Of a stretch of 17,549 nt of DNA, positions 7,723 through 15,810 are shown one piece after another. Numbering within the stretch: the first letter of the stretch is position 1; each line of letters begins with the position of its first letter. A program made the position numbers and the translations under genes. Below the pieces are notes generated by a model. It was given only the letters and a program-made list of their open reading frames with translations, had not been told where the DNA came from and ran no database searches. Source of the stretch: an uncultured Eubacteriales bacterium (GTDB lineage Bacteria; Bacillota; Clostridia; Lachnospirales; Lachnospiraceae); contig UQZF01000040.1 of NCBI GenBank assembly GCA_900545455.1, positions 1-17,549 on the forward strand. Reading direction: 5' to 3'.

Positions 7723-9840
7723 ATGGGAAATAATAGTAAGATTTTCATTAACAGAGAGTTAAGCTGGCTCGAATTTGACGCGAGGGTGCTCGGCGAGGCT
7801 GCCGACGCGGGAAATCCGCTCTTTGAGAGACTCAAGTTTTTGAGCATCACGGCATCCAACCTCGATGAATTTTTCATGGTAAGAGTGGCTTCGCTAAAGG
7901 ACATGGTGAATGCAGGCTACACCAAGAAGGATATTGCGGGCATGACCGCGAAGGAGCAGCTCGAGGCGCTCGACGAGAGGACGCATGCGTTCGTAAAGAG
8001 ACAGTATGCCATATACAAGGATGAGCTTGTGCCGGCACTCGACAAAGAGGGCTTCCACATCGTTGCAAGCCACGAGGATTTGAACGACGAGCAGGCGGCG
8101 TTTGTGGATAAGTATTTTCACGACGAGGTTTACCCTGTACTCACGCCTATGGCAGTCGACTCATCAAGACCGTTCCCGCTTATAAGGAACAAGACGCTCA
8201 ACATTGCAGCACTTTTGAAAAAGAAGAACAGCGATGAGGATGAGACGGAGTTTGCGACGGTTCAGGTTCCTTCGGTGCTGCCGAGATTTGTCAAGCTCCC
8301 GAGTGAGAGCGGGGACATAGTGATTCTCCTCGAGGAGGTAATCGAGAGAAACATTGATAAGCTCTTTTTAAACTATGACATTTTATGCGCTTACCCATAC
8401 AGAATCATGCGAAACGCCGACCTGTCAATCGACGAGGAGGACGCGGCAGACCTCTTAAAGGAGATTGAAAAGCAGCTCAAAAAGAGACAGTGGGGGCAGG
8501 CAATCCGTCTCGAGGTTCAGGGAAACATCGACAAGCAGCTTTTAAAGAAGCTGAAAAATGAGTTGAACATAACAGACAGCGACATATACAGAATTGACGG
8601 ACCACTCGACCTTACCTTCCTCATGAAGATGTATGGAAGCTTCGGCTATGAGAAACTCAAAACTCCTAAGTATACGCCGGCTCCCGTGCCGGAGCTTATG
8701 AACGGAAAGAATATATTTGAGGCTATAAGGGAAGGTGATATTCTTCTACATCACCCTTACCAGACATTTGATCCCGTGGTTGATTTTGTGAGACAGGCGG
8801 CAAAGGATCCTGCGGTGCTCGCAATTAAGCAGACACTCTACCGTGTAAGCGGCAACTCACCGATTGTTGCTGCACTTGCGGCGGCAGCCGAGAACGGCAA
8901 GCAGGTATCGGTTCTTGTCGAGCTCAAAGCACGTTTTGACGAGGAGAACAATATAATTTGGGCAAAGAAGCTTGAACAAGCGGGCTGCCATGTAATATAT
9001 GGACTTGTCGGCTTAAAGACGCACAGCAAGATAACGCTTGTCGTAAGGCGCGAGGAGGACGGAATAAGAAGATATGTCCATCTCGGAACGGGAAATTACA
9101 ACGATTCAACCGCAAAGCTCTACTGCGACATGGGACTTTTCACATGCTCACCTGCAATCGGTGAGGATGCGACGGCGGTGTTTAACATGCTCTCGGGATA
9201 TTCCGAGCCTGTCGGCTGGAACAAGCTCTCACTTGCTCCGCTGTGGCTCAGAGAGCGCTTCCATTACCTTGTGGAGAGAGAGATAGAGCGTGCAAAAGAC
9301 GGACAGGATGCGCATATAATAGCGAAAATGAACTCTGTCTGCGACAAGGACATAATAGAGCTCATGTACAAGGCATCAAAGGCGGGCGTCAGGGTTGAGC
9401 TTATCGTGAGAGGTATATGCTGTCTGATACCGCAGCTTGAGGGTGTCAGCGAGAACATAACCGTGCGCTCGATAGTCGGAACCTTCCTTGAGCACAGCAG
9501 AATATTCTACTTCGAGAACGGCGGAAATCCTGAGGTCTACATGGCGAGCGCCGACTGGATGTCGCGAAATCTTGACCGTCGTGTCGAGATAATGTTCCCG
9601 GTTGAGGATGCACGCCTCAAAAAGGAGGTAAAGCACATTCTCGATGTGCAGCTTGCCGACAATGTAAAGGCACAGCTCATGCAGTCAGACGGCACTTATA
9701 AGAAGGTGAAGAGCACGTCCGATACGCCTGTCGAGGCACAGATGGTTTTCTGCGAGGAGGCTTGGCGCAAGGCAAAAGCCGTTACGGCGGGGGATGATGT
9801 GCACAACAGCAGAGTGTTCACACCGATGATGCATGAGTAA
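7723..9840 (+). CDS. ppk1: Polyphosphate kinase 1
   Basis: Reversibly transfers the terminal phosphate of ATP to a growing inorganic polyphosphate chain. The 705 residues cover the full family length (E. coli 688). The N-terminal domain opens with the hallmark FINRELSWLEFDARVL. The two phospholipase-D-like catalytic domains carry the autophosphorylated histidine H434 in GLKTHSK, equal to E. coli H435, and the second essential histidine H591 in FLEHSRIFYF, equal to E. coli H592. Other family landmarks are IKQTLYR, ELKARFDEENNI, HLGTGNYN and DWMSRNLDRRVE. The ATG is preceded by GAGGAG. It is 27 bases after the Ppx/GppA gene, giving a synthesis/degradation pair on one transcript, probably starting at pheA. 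No clear terminator is seen after the stop; the next gene has its own promoter. The protein appears intact and active. Confidence 0.96.
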   Translation: MGNNSKIFINRELSWLEFDARVLGEAADAGNPLFERLKFLSITASNLDEFFMVRVASLKDMVNAGYTKKDIAGMTAKEQLEALDERTHAFVKRQYAIYKDELVPALDKEGFHIVASHEDLNDEQAAFVDKYFHDEVYPVLTPMAVDSSRPFPLIRNKTLNIAALLKKKNSDEDETEFATVQVPSVLPRFVKLPSESGDIVILLEEVIERNIDKLFLNYDILCAYPYRIMRNADLSIDEEDAADLLKEIEKQLKKRQWGQAIRLEVQGNIDKQLLKKLKNELNITDSDIYRIDGPLDLTFLMKMYGSFGYEKLKTPKYTPAPVPELMNGKNIFEAIREGDILLHHPYQTFDPVVDFVRQAAKDPAVLAIKQTLYRVSGNSPIVAALAAAAENGKQVSVLVELKARFDEENNIIWAKKLEQAGCHVIYGLVGLKTHSKITLVVRREEDGIRRYVHLGTGNYNDSTAKLYCDMGLFTCSPAIGEDATAVFNMLSGYSEPVGWNKLSLAPLWLRERFHYLVEREIERAKDGQDAHIIAKMNSVCDKDIIELMYKASKAGVRVELIVRGICCLIPQLEGVSENITVRSIVGTFLEHSRIFYFENGGNPEVYMASADWMSRNLDRRVEIMFPVEDARLKKEVKHILDVQLADNVKAQLMQSDGTYKKVKSTSDTPVEAQMVFCEEAWRKAKAVTAGDDVHNSRVFTPMMHE

Positions 9841-9888
9841 TATGTGGTATGTACGGAATGTGTCAGATACATGTTTTGAAAATAAAAG

Positions 9889-9917
9889 TTGACAAATCGT
9901 GATTGTTTGTGTATATT
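9889..9917 (+). promoter_or_regulatory. Near-consensus sigma-A promoter for the aldolase-like gene
   Basis: A perfect -35 TTGACA (9889-9894), a 17-base spacer and the -10 TATATT (9912-9917) are present, with TGTG immediately upstream of the -10 as in Gram-positive extended promoters. It is the strongest promoter visible in the window and implies a transcript start near 9924, with a leader of about 80 bases. Confidence 0.82.
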
Positions 9918-9936
9918 TAGAGAGTACTTCAACGAG

Positions 9937-9955
9937 TTAAAGCGTAACGCTTTAA
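9937..9955 (+). repeat. Inverted repeat in the 5' leader of the aldolase-like gene
   Basis: TTAAAGCG (9937-9944) and CGCTTTAA (9948-9955) are exact complements around a TAA loop. It begins about 14 bases downstream of the predicted transcript start. It could be an operator that blocks the strong promoter or an mRNA 5' stem-loop. An outer CTTCA (9927-9931)/TGAAG (9966-9970) pair could enclose it in RNA. No T-run follows, so it is not a terminator. Confidence 0.55.
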
Positions 9956-10005
9956 AGCAAATGACTGAAGCAAGGAAGAAATATACAGATATAGGAGTGA
10001 CGAAA

Positions 10006-10983
10006 ATGGATAATACATTTGGAACAATCGTATCCTACAGACCTGACATCAAGGTTGTGGATGCGACATTGAGGGACGGAGGACTTGTCAACAATTTCGG
10101 TTTCACGACGGAGTTTGTCAAGGATTTATATAAAACTAATATCGCAGCAGGCGTTGACTATATGGAGTTCGGCTATAAGGCATCCAAGGATATTTTTGAT
10201 CCTAAGGATTTCGGCAAGTGGAAGTTCTCCAACGAGGATGATATCCGCGAGATAGTCGGCGATAATGATTCCGACTTGAAGATATGCGTCATGGCAGATG
10301 TCGGAAGAACTGATTACAAGAGGGACATAATCAACAAGGAGGACAGCGTGATCGACATGATCCGCGTCGCAACATATATTCATCAGATACCTACAGCAAT
10401 CGATATGATAAGCGATGCAAAGGAGAAGGGATACGAGGTTACCGTTAATCTGATGGCAGTGTCTAAGGTTGATGATGAGAACCTTGACAACGGACTCGAG
10501 CTTCTCGCACAGTCCGATGCGGACTGCATTTATTTGGTTGACAGCTTCGGAGCTTTTTACCCGGAGCAGGTCAGAAGGCTTACGGCAAGATACATGGCTG
10601 CAGCTGCCAAGTACGGCAAAAAGATTGGTGTTCATGCACACAACAATCAGCAGCTTGCATTTGCCAATACCATTGAGGCGGCAATCAACGGGGCAAGTTA
10701 CCTTGATGCGACCATGAGCGGGATGGGACGAGGAGCCGGCAACTGCTATATGGAGCAGCTTTTATCCTTCCTCAGGAATCCTAAGTACAATCTGGTTCCG
10801 GTTATGAACTTCGTTGAGAAGCACATGAACAAGCTGAAGGAAGGACCTGACAAGTGGGGCTTTGACCTTCCCTATCTTCTCACGGGCGTTTTGAACAGCC
10901 ATCCTTCATCAGCAATCAAGTGCATCAAGGAGGGAAGAACGGATTACTCGAAATTCTATCAGGAGCTTCTTGATATGGAATAA
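10006..10983 (+). CDS. HMGL-like (DRE-TIM) aldolase family protein
   Basis: 325-residue TIM-barrel enzyme of the HMG-CoA lyase/4-hydroxy-2-oxovalerate aldolase superfamily. The metal and catalytic residues are visible: DATLRDGG at residues 19-26 (R23, D24) and the metal-binding H210-A-H212-N-N, with a glycine-rich GMGRGAGNC near the end of the barrel. Expected chemistry is divalent-metal-dependent cleavage or formation of a C-C bond at a 2-oxo acid. The substrate is not apparent, and no partner acetaldehyde dehydrogenase or acyltransferase gene is adjacent. I chose ATG 10006 because GGAG at 9994-9997 sits eight bases upstream. The frame stays open back into the -35 box, and an in-frame ATG at 9961 has no ribosome site. 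It is a single-gene unit with its own promoter and terminator. Some databases label relatives misleadingly as nucleoid-structuring proteins. Confidence 0.85.
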   Translation: MDNTFGTIVSYRPDIKVVDATLRDGGLVNNFGFTTEFVKDLYKTNIAAGVDYMEFGYKASKDIFDPKDFGKWKFSNEDDIREIVGDNDSDLKICVMADVGRTDYKRDIINKEDSVIDMIRVATYIHQIPTAIDMISDAKEKGYEVTVNLMAVSKVDDENLDNGLELLAQSDADCIYLVDSFGAFYPEQVRRLTARYMAAAAKYGKKIGVHAHNNQQLAFANTIEAAINGASYLDATMSGMGRGAGNCYMEQLLSFLRNPKYNLVPVMNFVEKHMNKLKEGPDKWGFDLPYLLTGVLNSHPSSAIKCIKEGRTDYSKFYQELLDME

Positions 10984-10988
10984 AATTA

Positions 10989-11045
10989 AGACCGCTGTAT
11001 CCGCATTTTCAGGTGGATATAGCGGTCTGTTTTGTTGCTTTTTCT
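10989..11045 (+). terminator. Rho-independent terminator after the aldolase-like gene
   Basis: A 14-bp stem (10989-11002 with 11015-11028, one G-U pair) around a 12-base loop is followed by GTTTTGTTGCTTTTT. It begins five bases after the stop codon and separates this transcript from the aldo/keto reductase unit. Confidence 0.9.
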
Positions 11046-11098
11046 GGCTTTGTGTGGTATTGTTTAATAAATATAAAATATCTTGGAGGGTTATATTT

Positions 11099-12091
11099 AT
11101 GTATGTTGCGGCAGCAGACAGATATGAGAAGATGAAGTATGTAAGATGTGGTAAGAGTGGTCTCAAGCTTCCTATGGTTTCACTTGGTTTATGGCACAAT
11201 TTCGGAAGTAATGCTCCATTTGACAATATGAAGGCATTGTGTGAGACAGCGTTTGACAATGGAATCACGCATTTTGATCTCGCTAACAATTACGGACCGA
11301 TTCCGGGAAGTGCCGAGGAGAATTTCGGCAGAGTTTTAAAGGACGGACTCGGTGAGTACAGGGATGAGCTTATAATCTCAACCAAGGCAGGCTACGATAT
11401 GTGGGAGGGACCTTACGGCAACTGGGGCTCAAGAAAGTACCTTATTGCGAGTCTTGACCAGAGCTTAAAGAGAATGGGACTCGACTATGTCGACATTTTC
11501 TATCATCACAGACCTGATCCTGAGACTCCGCTTGAGGAGACGATGCTCGCACTCGATTCAATAGTAAAGAGCGGCAAGGCACTCTATGTCGGAATTTCCA
11601 ACTACAATAAGGTTCAGACGGAGCAGGCTGTTAAGATTTTAACGGAGCTCAGGACACCGTTCATAATAAATCAGAGAAAGTATTCAATGTTCGTAAGAGA
11701 CATCGAGGAGGACGGCCTTAAATCCTACGCGGCAGCGAACGGCATCGGAATCATCGCATTCTGCCCGCTTGCACAGGGACTTTTGACCAACAAGTACCTT
11801 CACGGAATACCTGAGGACAGCAGAATCAGAACTGACGGAAGATTCTTAAAGGAGAATGCGATAAACGAGGAGACTCTCGCCAAGATTTCCGCTCTCAATG
11901 AGATTGCATTAAGCAGAGGTCAGTCCCTCGCACAGATGGCACTCTCATGGGATCTGCGTGACGGAGAGGTTACAAGTGTTCTTATCGGGGCCTCAAAGCC
12001 TTCACAGATTACGGAAAACTGCCAGATTGTGAATGCGGCACCGTTTACGGCGGATGAGCTTGCAAAGATTGAGAATATTCTTGCAAAATAG
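11099..12091 (+). CDS. Aldo/keto reductase, YghZ-like
   Basis: 330-residue NAD(P)H-dependent reductase of the aldo/keto reductase superfamily, (beta/alpha)8 fold, cytoplasmic. The tetrad is present: D60 and Y65 in FDLANNYG, K96 in ISTKAGYD and H137 in FYHHRPD. The VGISNYN and CPLAQGLL stretches place it near the YghZ/L-glyceraldehyde-3-phosphate reductase and Kv-beta-like group, whose members reduce small aldehydes including methylglyoxal. The true substrate here is unknown. Start is ATG 11099, eight bases after GGAGGG at 11085-11090. An in-frame ATG at 10970 is rejected because it would translate through the preceding terminator and overlap the aldolase gene. The AT-rich stretch around 11060-11080 probably holds the promoter, but no pair of boxes is convincing. 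It is the first gene of a same-strand run; fchA begins 34 bases on. Confidence 0.92.
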   Translation: MYVAAADRYEKMKYVRCGKSGLKLPMVSLGLWHNFGSNAPFDNMKALCETAFDNGITHFDLANNYGPIPGSAEENFGRVLKDGLGEYRDELIISTKAGYDMWEGPYGNWGSRKYLIASLDQSLKRMGLDYVDIFYHHRPDPETPLEETMLALDSIVKSGKALYVGISNYNKVQTEQAVKILTELRTPFIINQRKYSMFVRDIEEDGLKSYAAANGIGIIAFCPLAQGLLTNKYLHGIPEDSRIRTDGRFLKENAINEETLAKISALNEIALSRGQSLAQMALSWDLRDGEVTSVLIGASKPSQITENCQIVNAAPFTADELAKIENILAK

Positions 12092-12125
12092 TGACATTGT
12101 TGTAAATAAAAGCAGAGGAATTGAA

Positions 12126-12734
12126 ATGGACAAAACATACGATTTTATAGAGAAACTTTCTACAAAGGAACCGATTCCCGGGGGCGGAGGTGCGAGTGCA
12201 CTTATCGGAGCCGTTGCGGCAGCACTTGCCTCGATGGTGGCAAACCTTACTTCAGGTAAGAAAAAATACGCCGAGTATCAGGATGATATTGAGCGTATAA
12301 TAAAGAATATGAATTTTGAGATTAAGGTATTTCTTGCATTGATAGACAAGGATGCAGAAGGCTTCTATCCTCTTTCGAGAGCTTATGCAATTCCTAAGGA
12401 TAAGCCGGGCAGGGAAGAAGTCTTAGAGCAGGCACTTGCGGTTGCAGCACAGACACCTTTTGAGATTTTAAAGGAGTGTGACAAGCTTCTTGCAATTTTA
12501 GAAGAACTTACTGAAAAGGGAACCAGGCTCGCACTCAGCGATATCGGAGTTGCTGCGGCGGCATGCCGTGCTGCTGCGGACGGAGCAGCGATGAATGTCT
12601 ATGCCAACACCAAGCTTATGAAAAAACGTGATTATGCGGATGAACTTAATGAGATGACTATGGCATATCAGAGAAAATGCCGGGATGTCTGCGACAGAGT
12701 TTATGACGTGGTATTCGGAAAGATGGGATTATAA
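12126..12734 (+). CDS. fchA: Formiminotetrahydrofolate cyclodeaminase / methenyl-THF cyclohydrolase family protein
   Basis: 202-residue, mostly helical cytoplasmic protein matching the C-terminal domain of formiminotransferase-cyclodeaminase as a stand-alone enzyme. Landmarks are the P18-G-G-G-G loop followed by ASALIGAVAAALASMV, LIDKDAEGF, and the late SDIGVAAA with NVYANTKL. Known members either deaminate 5-formimino-THF or, as FchA of purine-fermenting clostridia, hydrolyse 5,10-methenyl-THF. The gene directly precedes folD, and no formiminotransferase or histidine-degradation gene is present. I therefore favour cyclohydrolase, a reading strengthened by the FolD active-site changes next door. 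Start is ATG 12126 with AGAGG at 12114-12118. The frame extends upstream into the aldo/keto reductase gene, but that part is the other gene's coding sequence in another frame. Length is typical of FchA. Confidence 0.88.
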   Translation: MDKTYDFIEKLSTKEPIPGGGGASALIGAVAAALASMVANLTSGKKKYAEYQDDIERIIKNMNFEIKVFLALIDKDAEGFYPLSRAYAIPKDKPGREEVLEQALAVAAQTPFEILKECDKLLAILEELTEKGTRLALSDIGVAAAACRAAADGAAMNVYANTKLMKKRDYADELNEMTMAYQRKCRDVCDRVYDVVFGKMGL

Positions 12735-12757
12735 AAATAAACGGAGAGGGAGTTGTT

Positions 12758-13600
12758 ATGACTGAGTACAGAGGAATGCCTGCCGTGAAAGCGATGGCGG
12801 AAGAATTTAAAAGCCGTGTGGCTGCATTAAAGGAGAGAGGCGTATATCCGAGACTTGCGGTTGTGAGAGTCGGTGAGCGCGAGGACGACATTGCCTACGA
12901 GAAGGGAATAATGAAGCGGTTCGGAGCCGTGGAGGCGGATGTCGAGGTTATAAAGCTTCCTATTGATATTGACGAGGCTTCGTTTGAGGAGAATATTGTA
13001 CGTCTTAACGAGGATGACAGCGTCCACGGGATTCTTGTGTTCAGACCTCTTCCGAAGCAGCTTGATGATGACAGGTTAAAGCAGCTTATTAAACCTGAGA
13101 AGGATGTGGACAGTATAAGCATGGTCAATGCGGCGAAGGTTTTTGCCGGTGACAAGACGGGGTACGCACCGTGTACGGCGCAGGCTGTCATGGAGCTTTT
13201 AGAGTACTACAAGATTGATTTGACGGGCAAAAGAGTTGTCATTGTCGGAAGAAGCCTTGTTGTGGGCAAGCCGCTCGCTATGCTGATGCTCGGAAAGAAT
13301 GCCACTGTCACGGTATGTCACACGAGAACGAAGAACATCGCGGAGGAATGTAAGAGAGCTGATATTCTTGTGGCTTGTGCCGGAAGTGCTAAGATGATCA
13401 AGAGGAATTTCACGAATCCCGGCCAGATTGTTGTCGATGTCGGTATCAACTTTATTGACGGTGCGATGTGTGGCGATGTGGATTATGACGATGTCGCGGA
13501 GCAGGTTGCGGCAATCACTCCTGTTCCGGGAGGTGTCGGAACGGTAACAACATCTGTGCTTTTAAAGCACACGCTCGAGAGTGCGGAGAGAAGTAAGTAA
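12758..13600 (+). CDS. folD: FolD-family methylene-THF dehydrogenase lacking the usual cyclohydrolase residues
   Basis: 280-residue cytoplasmic FolD homologue, expected to oxidise 5,10-methylene-THF to 5,10-methenyl-THF with NAD(P). The C-terminal Rossmann domain is well conserved: GRSLVVGKP, HTRTKN, VVDVGIN and ITPVPGGVG. An ungapped by-eye alignment to E. coli FolD, shifted by three residues, gives Y47 for Tyr50 and D118 for Asp121. The cyclohydrolase Lys54 is I51, and Gln98 is F95 (GILVFRPLPK instead of GILVQLPLP). DVDG reads DVDS, and PVPGGVGP reads PVPGGVGT. Lys and Gln matter for cyclohydrolase activity in the bifunctional enzymes, so this protein is likely dehydrogenase-only or altered. 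The adjacent fchA, 23 bases upstream, would supply the missing step. A lysine two residues away (K49 or K53) could compensate. Start ATG follows GGAGAGGGAG. Confidence 0.92.
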   Translation: MTEYRGMPAVKAMAEEFKSRVAALKERGVYPRLAVVRVGEREDDIAYEKGIMKRFGAVEADVEVIKLPIDIDEASFEENIVRLNEDDSVHGILVFRPLPKQLDDDRLKQLIKPEKDVDSISMVNAAKVFAGDKTGYAPCTAQAVMELLEYYKIDLTGKRVVIVGRSLVVGKPLAMLMLGKNATVTVCHTRTKNIAEECKRADILVACAGSAKMIKRNFTNPGQIVVDVGINFIDGAMCGDVDYDDVAEQVAAITPVPGGVGTVTTSVLLKHTLESAERSK

Positions 13601-13639
13601 TTGGAAAAGTGAAATTTACTGTAATGACGGAGGGTAATT

Positions 13640-15754
13640 ATGGGAAAATTTGTACCGAAACACACTGATTTTGAACTGAGCCCGTATACCGGGCTTACCA
13701 AGGAGAGCTGGCTTGAGGCGGGAGTGTATATGCTTGACGGAATTTTTAAGCATATAAAGACTTTTGACAGTCCCGTTGTGATGCCGAGAAAAGAGACACA
13801 GATCACATATCCGCACTACTATTCGGATGAAAAGACGAGAGCCGCGGAGGTGAAGGCGGAGATATTCGAGGGACTTACCCGCTCAATGTTCATTGCGGCA
13901 CCGGTGATACACAATATGCCGGACGTCACACTGAACGGATACAGGCTTGCCGATTACTACAAGCAGCAGATTCTCGACATCTGCACCGAGGGACATCCTT
14001 CCTATGTGGGAAGCTACTATGAAATCAAGGAGAGCACGAACTCGGACAACTTCAGGACATTCCAGCAGACGGTTGAGACCTGTGCTCTCGTTATCTGTCT
14101 CTGGGCTTGTAAGGAGCAGATATGGGATACATACACCAAGGCTGAAAAGGACAAGATTGCGGCATTTCTTGACAGTTATGCGAGAAACGCCACCGTTCCT
14201 CAGAACTGGCGTCTTTTTAATATGCTCGACATGGCTTTCTTAAATATGAACGGCTACGAGATTGACAGGGAAATCATGGCCGACCATGCACAGGCAATTC
14301 TGGAGTACTATGTCGGTGATGGCTGGTACAGGGACGGTCAGAGTTTTGACTATTACTCCTGCTGGGCATTCAATTTCTATGCACCGCTCTGGAATCTCTG
14401 GTACGGCTATGAGAATGAGCCTTACATTGCGGCGCAGTTTGAAAAAAATTCCAACAGACTTATGGAGACGTACGCCGATTTTTTCGATGAGGACGGCTTT
14501 ACAAATATGTGGGGCAGAAGCAATATCTACCGCTTTGCGGCGACAAGCTCGTTCGACGGCAATCTGCTCCTGAAAAATCCGACAGCCGATGCGGGACTTT
14601 CAAGGCGCATCATGTCGGGCTCACTCATGCAGTTCCTCGGCAGGGAGGATTTCCTATGGGATGGAATACCGACACTCGGCTTCTACGGACAGTTCGCACC
14701 TCTTGTGCAGGGCTATTCCTGCGCGGAGTCACCGTTCTGGCTCGGCAAGGCGTTCATGTGCCTGCATCTTTCTGACGACCATCCTTTCTGGACGGCAAAG
14801 GAGAACAACGGCACCTGGGAGAGGCTGGAAGAGGGGGCGGTGAAGGTGACTGCACTTGACGGACCTGCGCTCTGCTTTACCAACCACAAATCGAGCGGCG
14901 AGACGATTCTCCGCTCGGGAAAGATAGTAAAAAATATCGGCGACAAGCATGGGCTCTGGAATTATGCAAAGCTCTCATTCAACACAAAGTACCCTTGGGA
15001 GGCAACACCTAAGTTCGAAGAGAAGGAGAATGAGCTCTTTAAGGTGTCCGAGAACATGGTTGAGTCACAGCAGTATGTACTCCGCGATGTGACAAGCGGA
15101 AGCGTATCGCTTGCGAATGCGACCTTCTGGAGCGGATTGAGGGACGGAGTGCTCTACAGGAGACAGTTCTTTGACTACCGTCTTGATGCCGAAATGCACT
15201 GGATACAGGGAATGTATCTCGCGGATTTTCCTGTCGGGTGCGGAATCATGCGCGTGGACAAGCTAAAGCTTCACCGTCGTCCTGTCGAGATCACACTCGG
15301 AGCGTACGGCTTCCCTGACAACGGAACCGAAATTGTAAAGCGCGAGAGCAGTGAAGAGCTTCTCGGAAAGCGCGCACAGGCAGTTATATTAAAGGGTAAG
15401 GATGCCTGTGGCAAAGAAAAACAGCTCGCCATGACAATATATGATGGTTGGGATTTCATAGACCTCGTAAACAGTGAGGGAAGCAATCCTGACTCAGAAA
15501 AATCCATAGTTGTCTACGCGGGAGCCAAGAGAAACAAGCAGTACGGCGGACATGAGAAATATATCATGATTTCACAGGTACTCACAAAGGAGAGCCATGA
15601 GGATTTCACGGAGGCTGAGCTGTTCCCGTTAAAGAGCATAGGCTACACCGACGAACAGCAGTGCGGATGCTTCGGACCTGTAAGGCTTGAGTTTAAGAAC
15701 GGCACGGTAAAGACGGTCGACTTTGCGGAGCTTGAAGGAAAGTTAAGTCTGTAG
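13640..15754 (+). CDS. DUF2264 family protein, probable cytoplasmic glycan-active enzyme
   Basis: 704-residue protein without signal peptide or membrane segment. Residues about 10-360 match my recollection of DUF2264, an alpha/alpha-barrel-like region, with landmarks QNWRLFNML, and G226-D-G-W-Y-R-D-G followed by a Tyr/Trp-rich stretch through about residue 250. The C-terminal half (about 380-704) looks like a beta-rich domain. DUF2264 proteins belong to the fold clan of six-hairpin glycosidases and lyases, and I recall relatives being placed in a glucuronidase family (GH154), but I am not certain. A cytoplasmic enzyme would act on imported oligosaccharides. The ATG is supported by GGAGGG at 13629-13634. 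It lies 39 bases after folD with no terminator, yet no transporter, sugar regulator or other glycosidase is adjacent, so the substrate cannot be guessed from context. Confidence 0.82.
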   Translation: MGKFVPKHTDFELSPYTGLTKESWLEAGVYMLDGIFKHIKTFDSPVVMPRKETQITYPHYYSDEKTRAAEVKAEIFEGLTRSMFIAAPVIHNMPDVTLNGYRLADYYKQQILDICTEGHPSYVGSYYEIKESTNSDNFRTFQQTVETCALVICLWACKEQIWDTYTKAEKDKIAAFLDSYARNATVPQNWRLFNMLDMAFLNMNGYEIDREIMADHAQAILEYYVGDGWYRDGQSFDYYSCWAFNFYAPLWNLWYGYENEPYIAAQFEKNSNRLMETYADFFDEDGFTNMWGRSNIYRFAATSSFDGNLLLKNPTADAGLSRRIMSGSLMQFLGREDFLWDGIPTLGFYGQFAPLVQGYSCAESPFWLGKAFMCLHLSDDHPFWTAKENNGTWERLEEGAVKVTALDGPALCFTNHKSSGETILRSGKIVKNIGDKHGLWNYAKLSFNTKYPWEATPKFEEKENELFKVSENMVESQQYVLRDVTSGSVSLANATFWSGLRDGVLYRRQFFDYRLDAEMHWIQGMYLADFPVGCGIMRVDKLKLHRRPVEITLGAYGFPDNGTEIVKRESSEELLGKRAQAVILKGKDACGKEKQLAMTIYDGWDFIDLVNSEGSNPDSEKSIVVYAGAKRNKQYGGHEKYIMISQVLTKESHEDFTEAELFPLKSIGYTDEQQCGCFGPVRLEFKNGTVKTVDFAELEGKLSL

Positions 15755-15810
15755 TACAAAAAAGACATTAACCATACGAGGTGCCAAAAGAGCACGGAAA
15801 AGAGGTTTAC

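Noticed and set aside
9841..9888. Terminator after ppk1
   Set aside because: Only very weak pairing (ATGT/ACAT around 9859-9873) precedes the AT-rich stretch; not enough for a hairpin call.
9889..10005. Upstream extension of the aldolase gene from a TTG at 9889 or ATG at 9961
   Set aside because: The TTG is part of the -35 box TTGACA, the stretch includes the -10 and a palindrome, and neither codon has a ribosome site; ATG 10006 has GGAG at the right spacing and matches the start expected for the family.
10126..10641. 171-codon open frame on the minus strand inside the aldolase gene, and similar antisense frames at 1797-2186 and elsewhere
   Set aside because: They lie opposite well-recognised genes, lack ribosome sites and family-like sequence, and are expected from codon bias.
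10970..11098. Longer aldo/keto reductase starting at ATG 10970 with an apparent hydrophobic N-terminal segment
   Set aside because: It overlaps the aldolase stop and is translated straight through a strong terminator; the hydrophobic run is produced by the T-rich tail. GGAGGG before ATG 11099 decides the start.
12033..12125. Longer FchA starting inside the aldo/keto reductase gene
   Set aside because: The added residues are basic, unlike the family, and come from the aldo/keto reductase coding sequence in another frame; ATG 12126 has its own ribosome site.
15781..15810. GTG start adding ten residues to the double zinc-ribbon protein
   Set aside because: No properly spaced ribosome site; ATG 15811 has AGAGG upstream.
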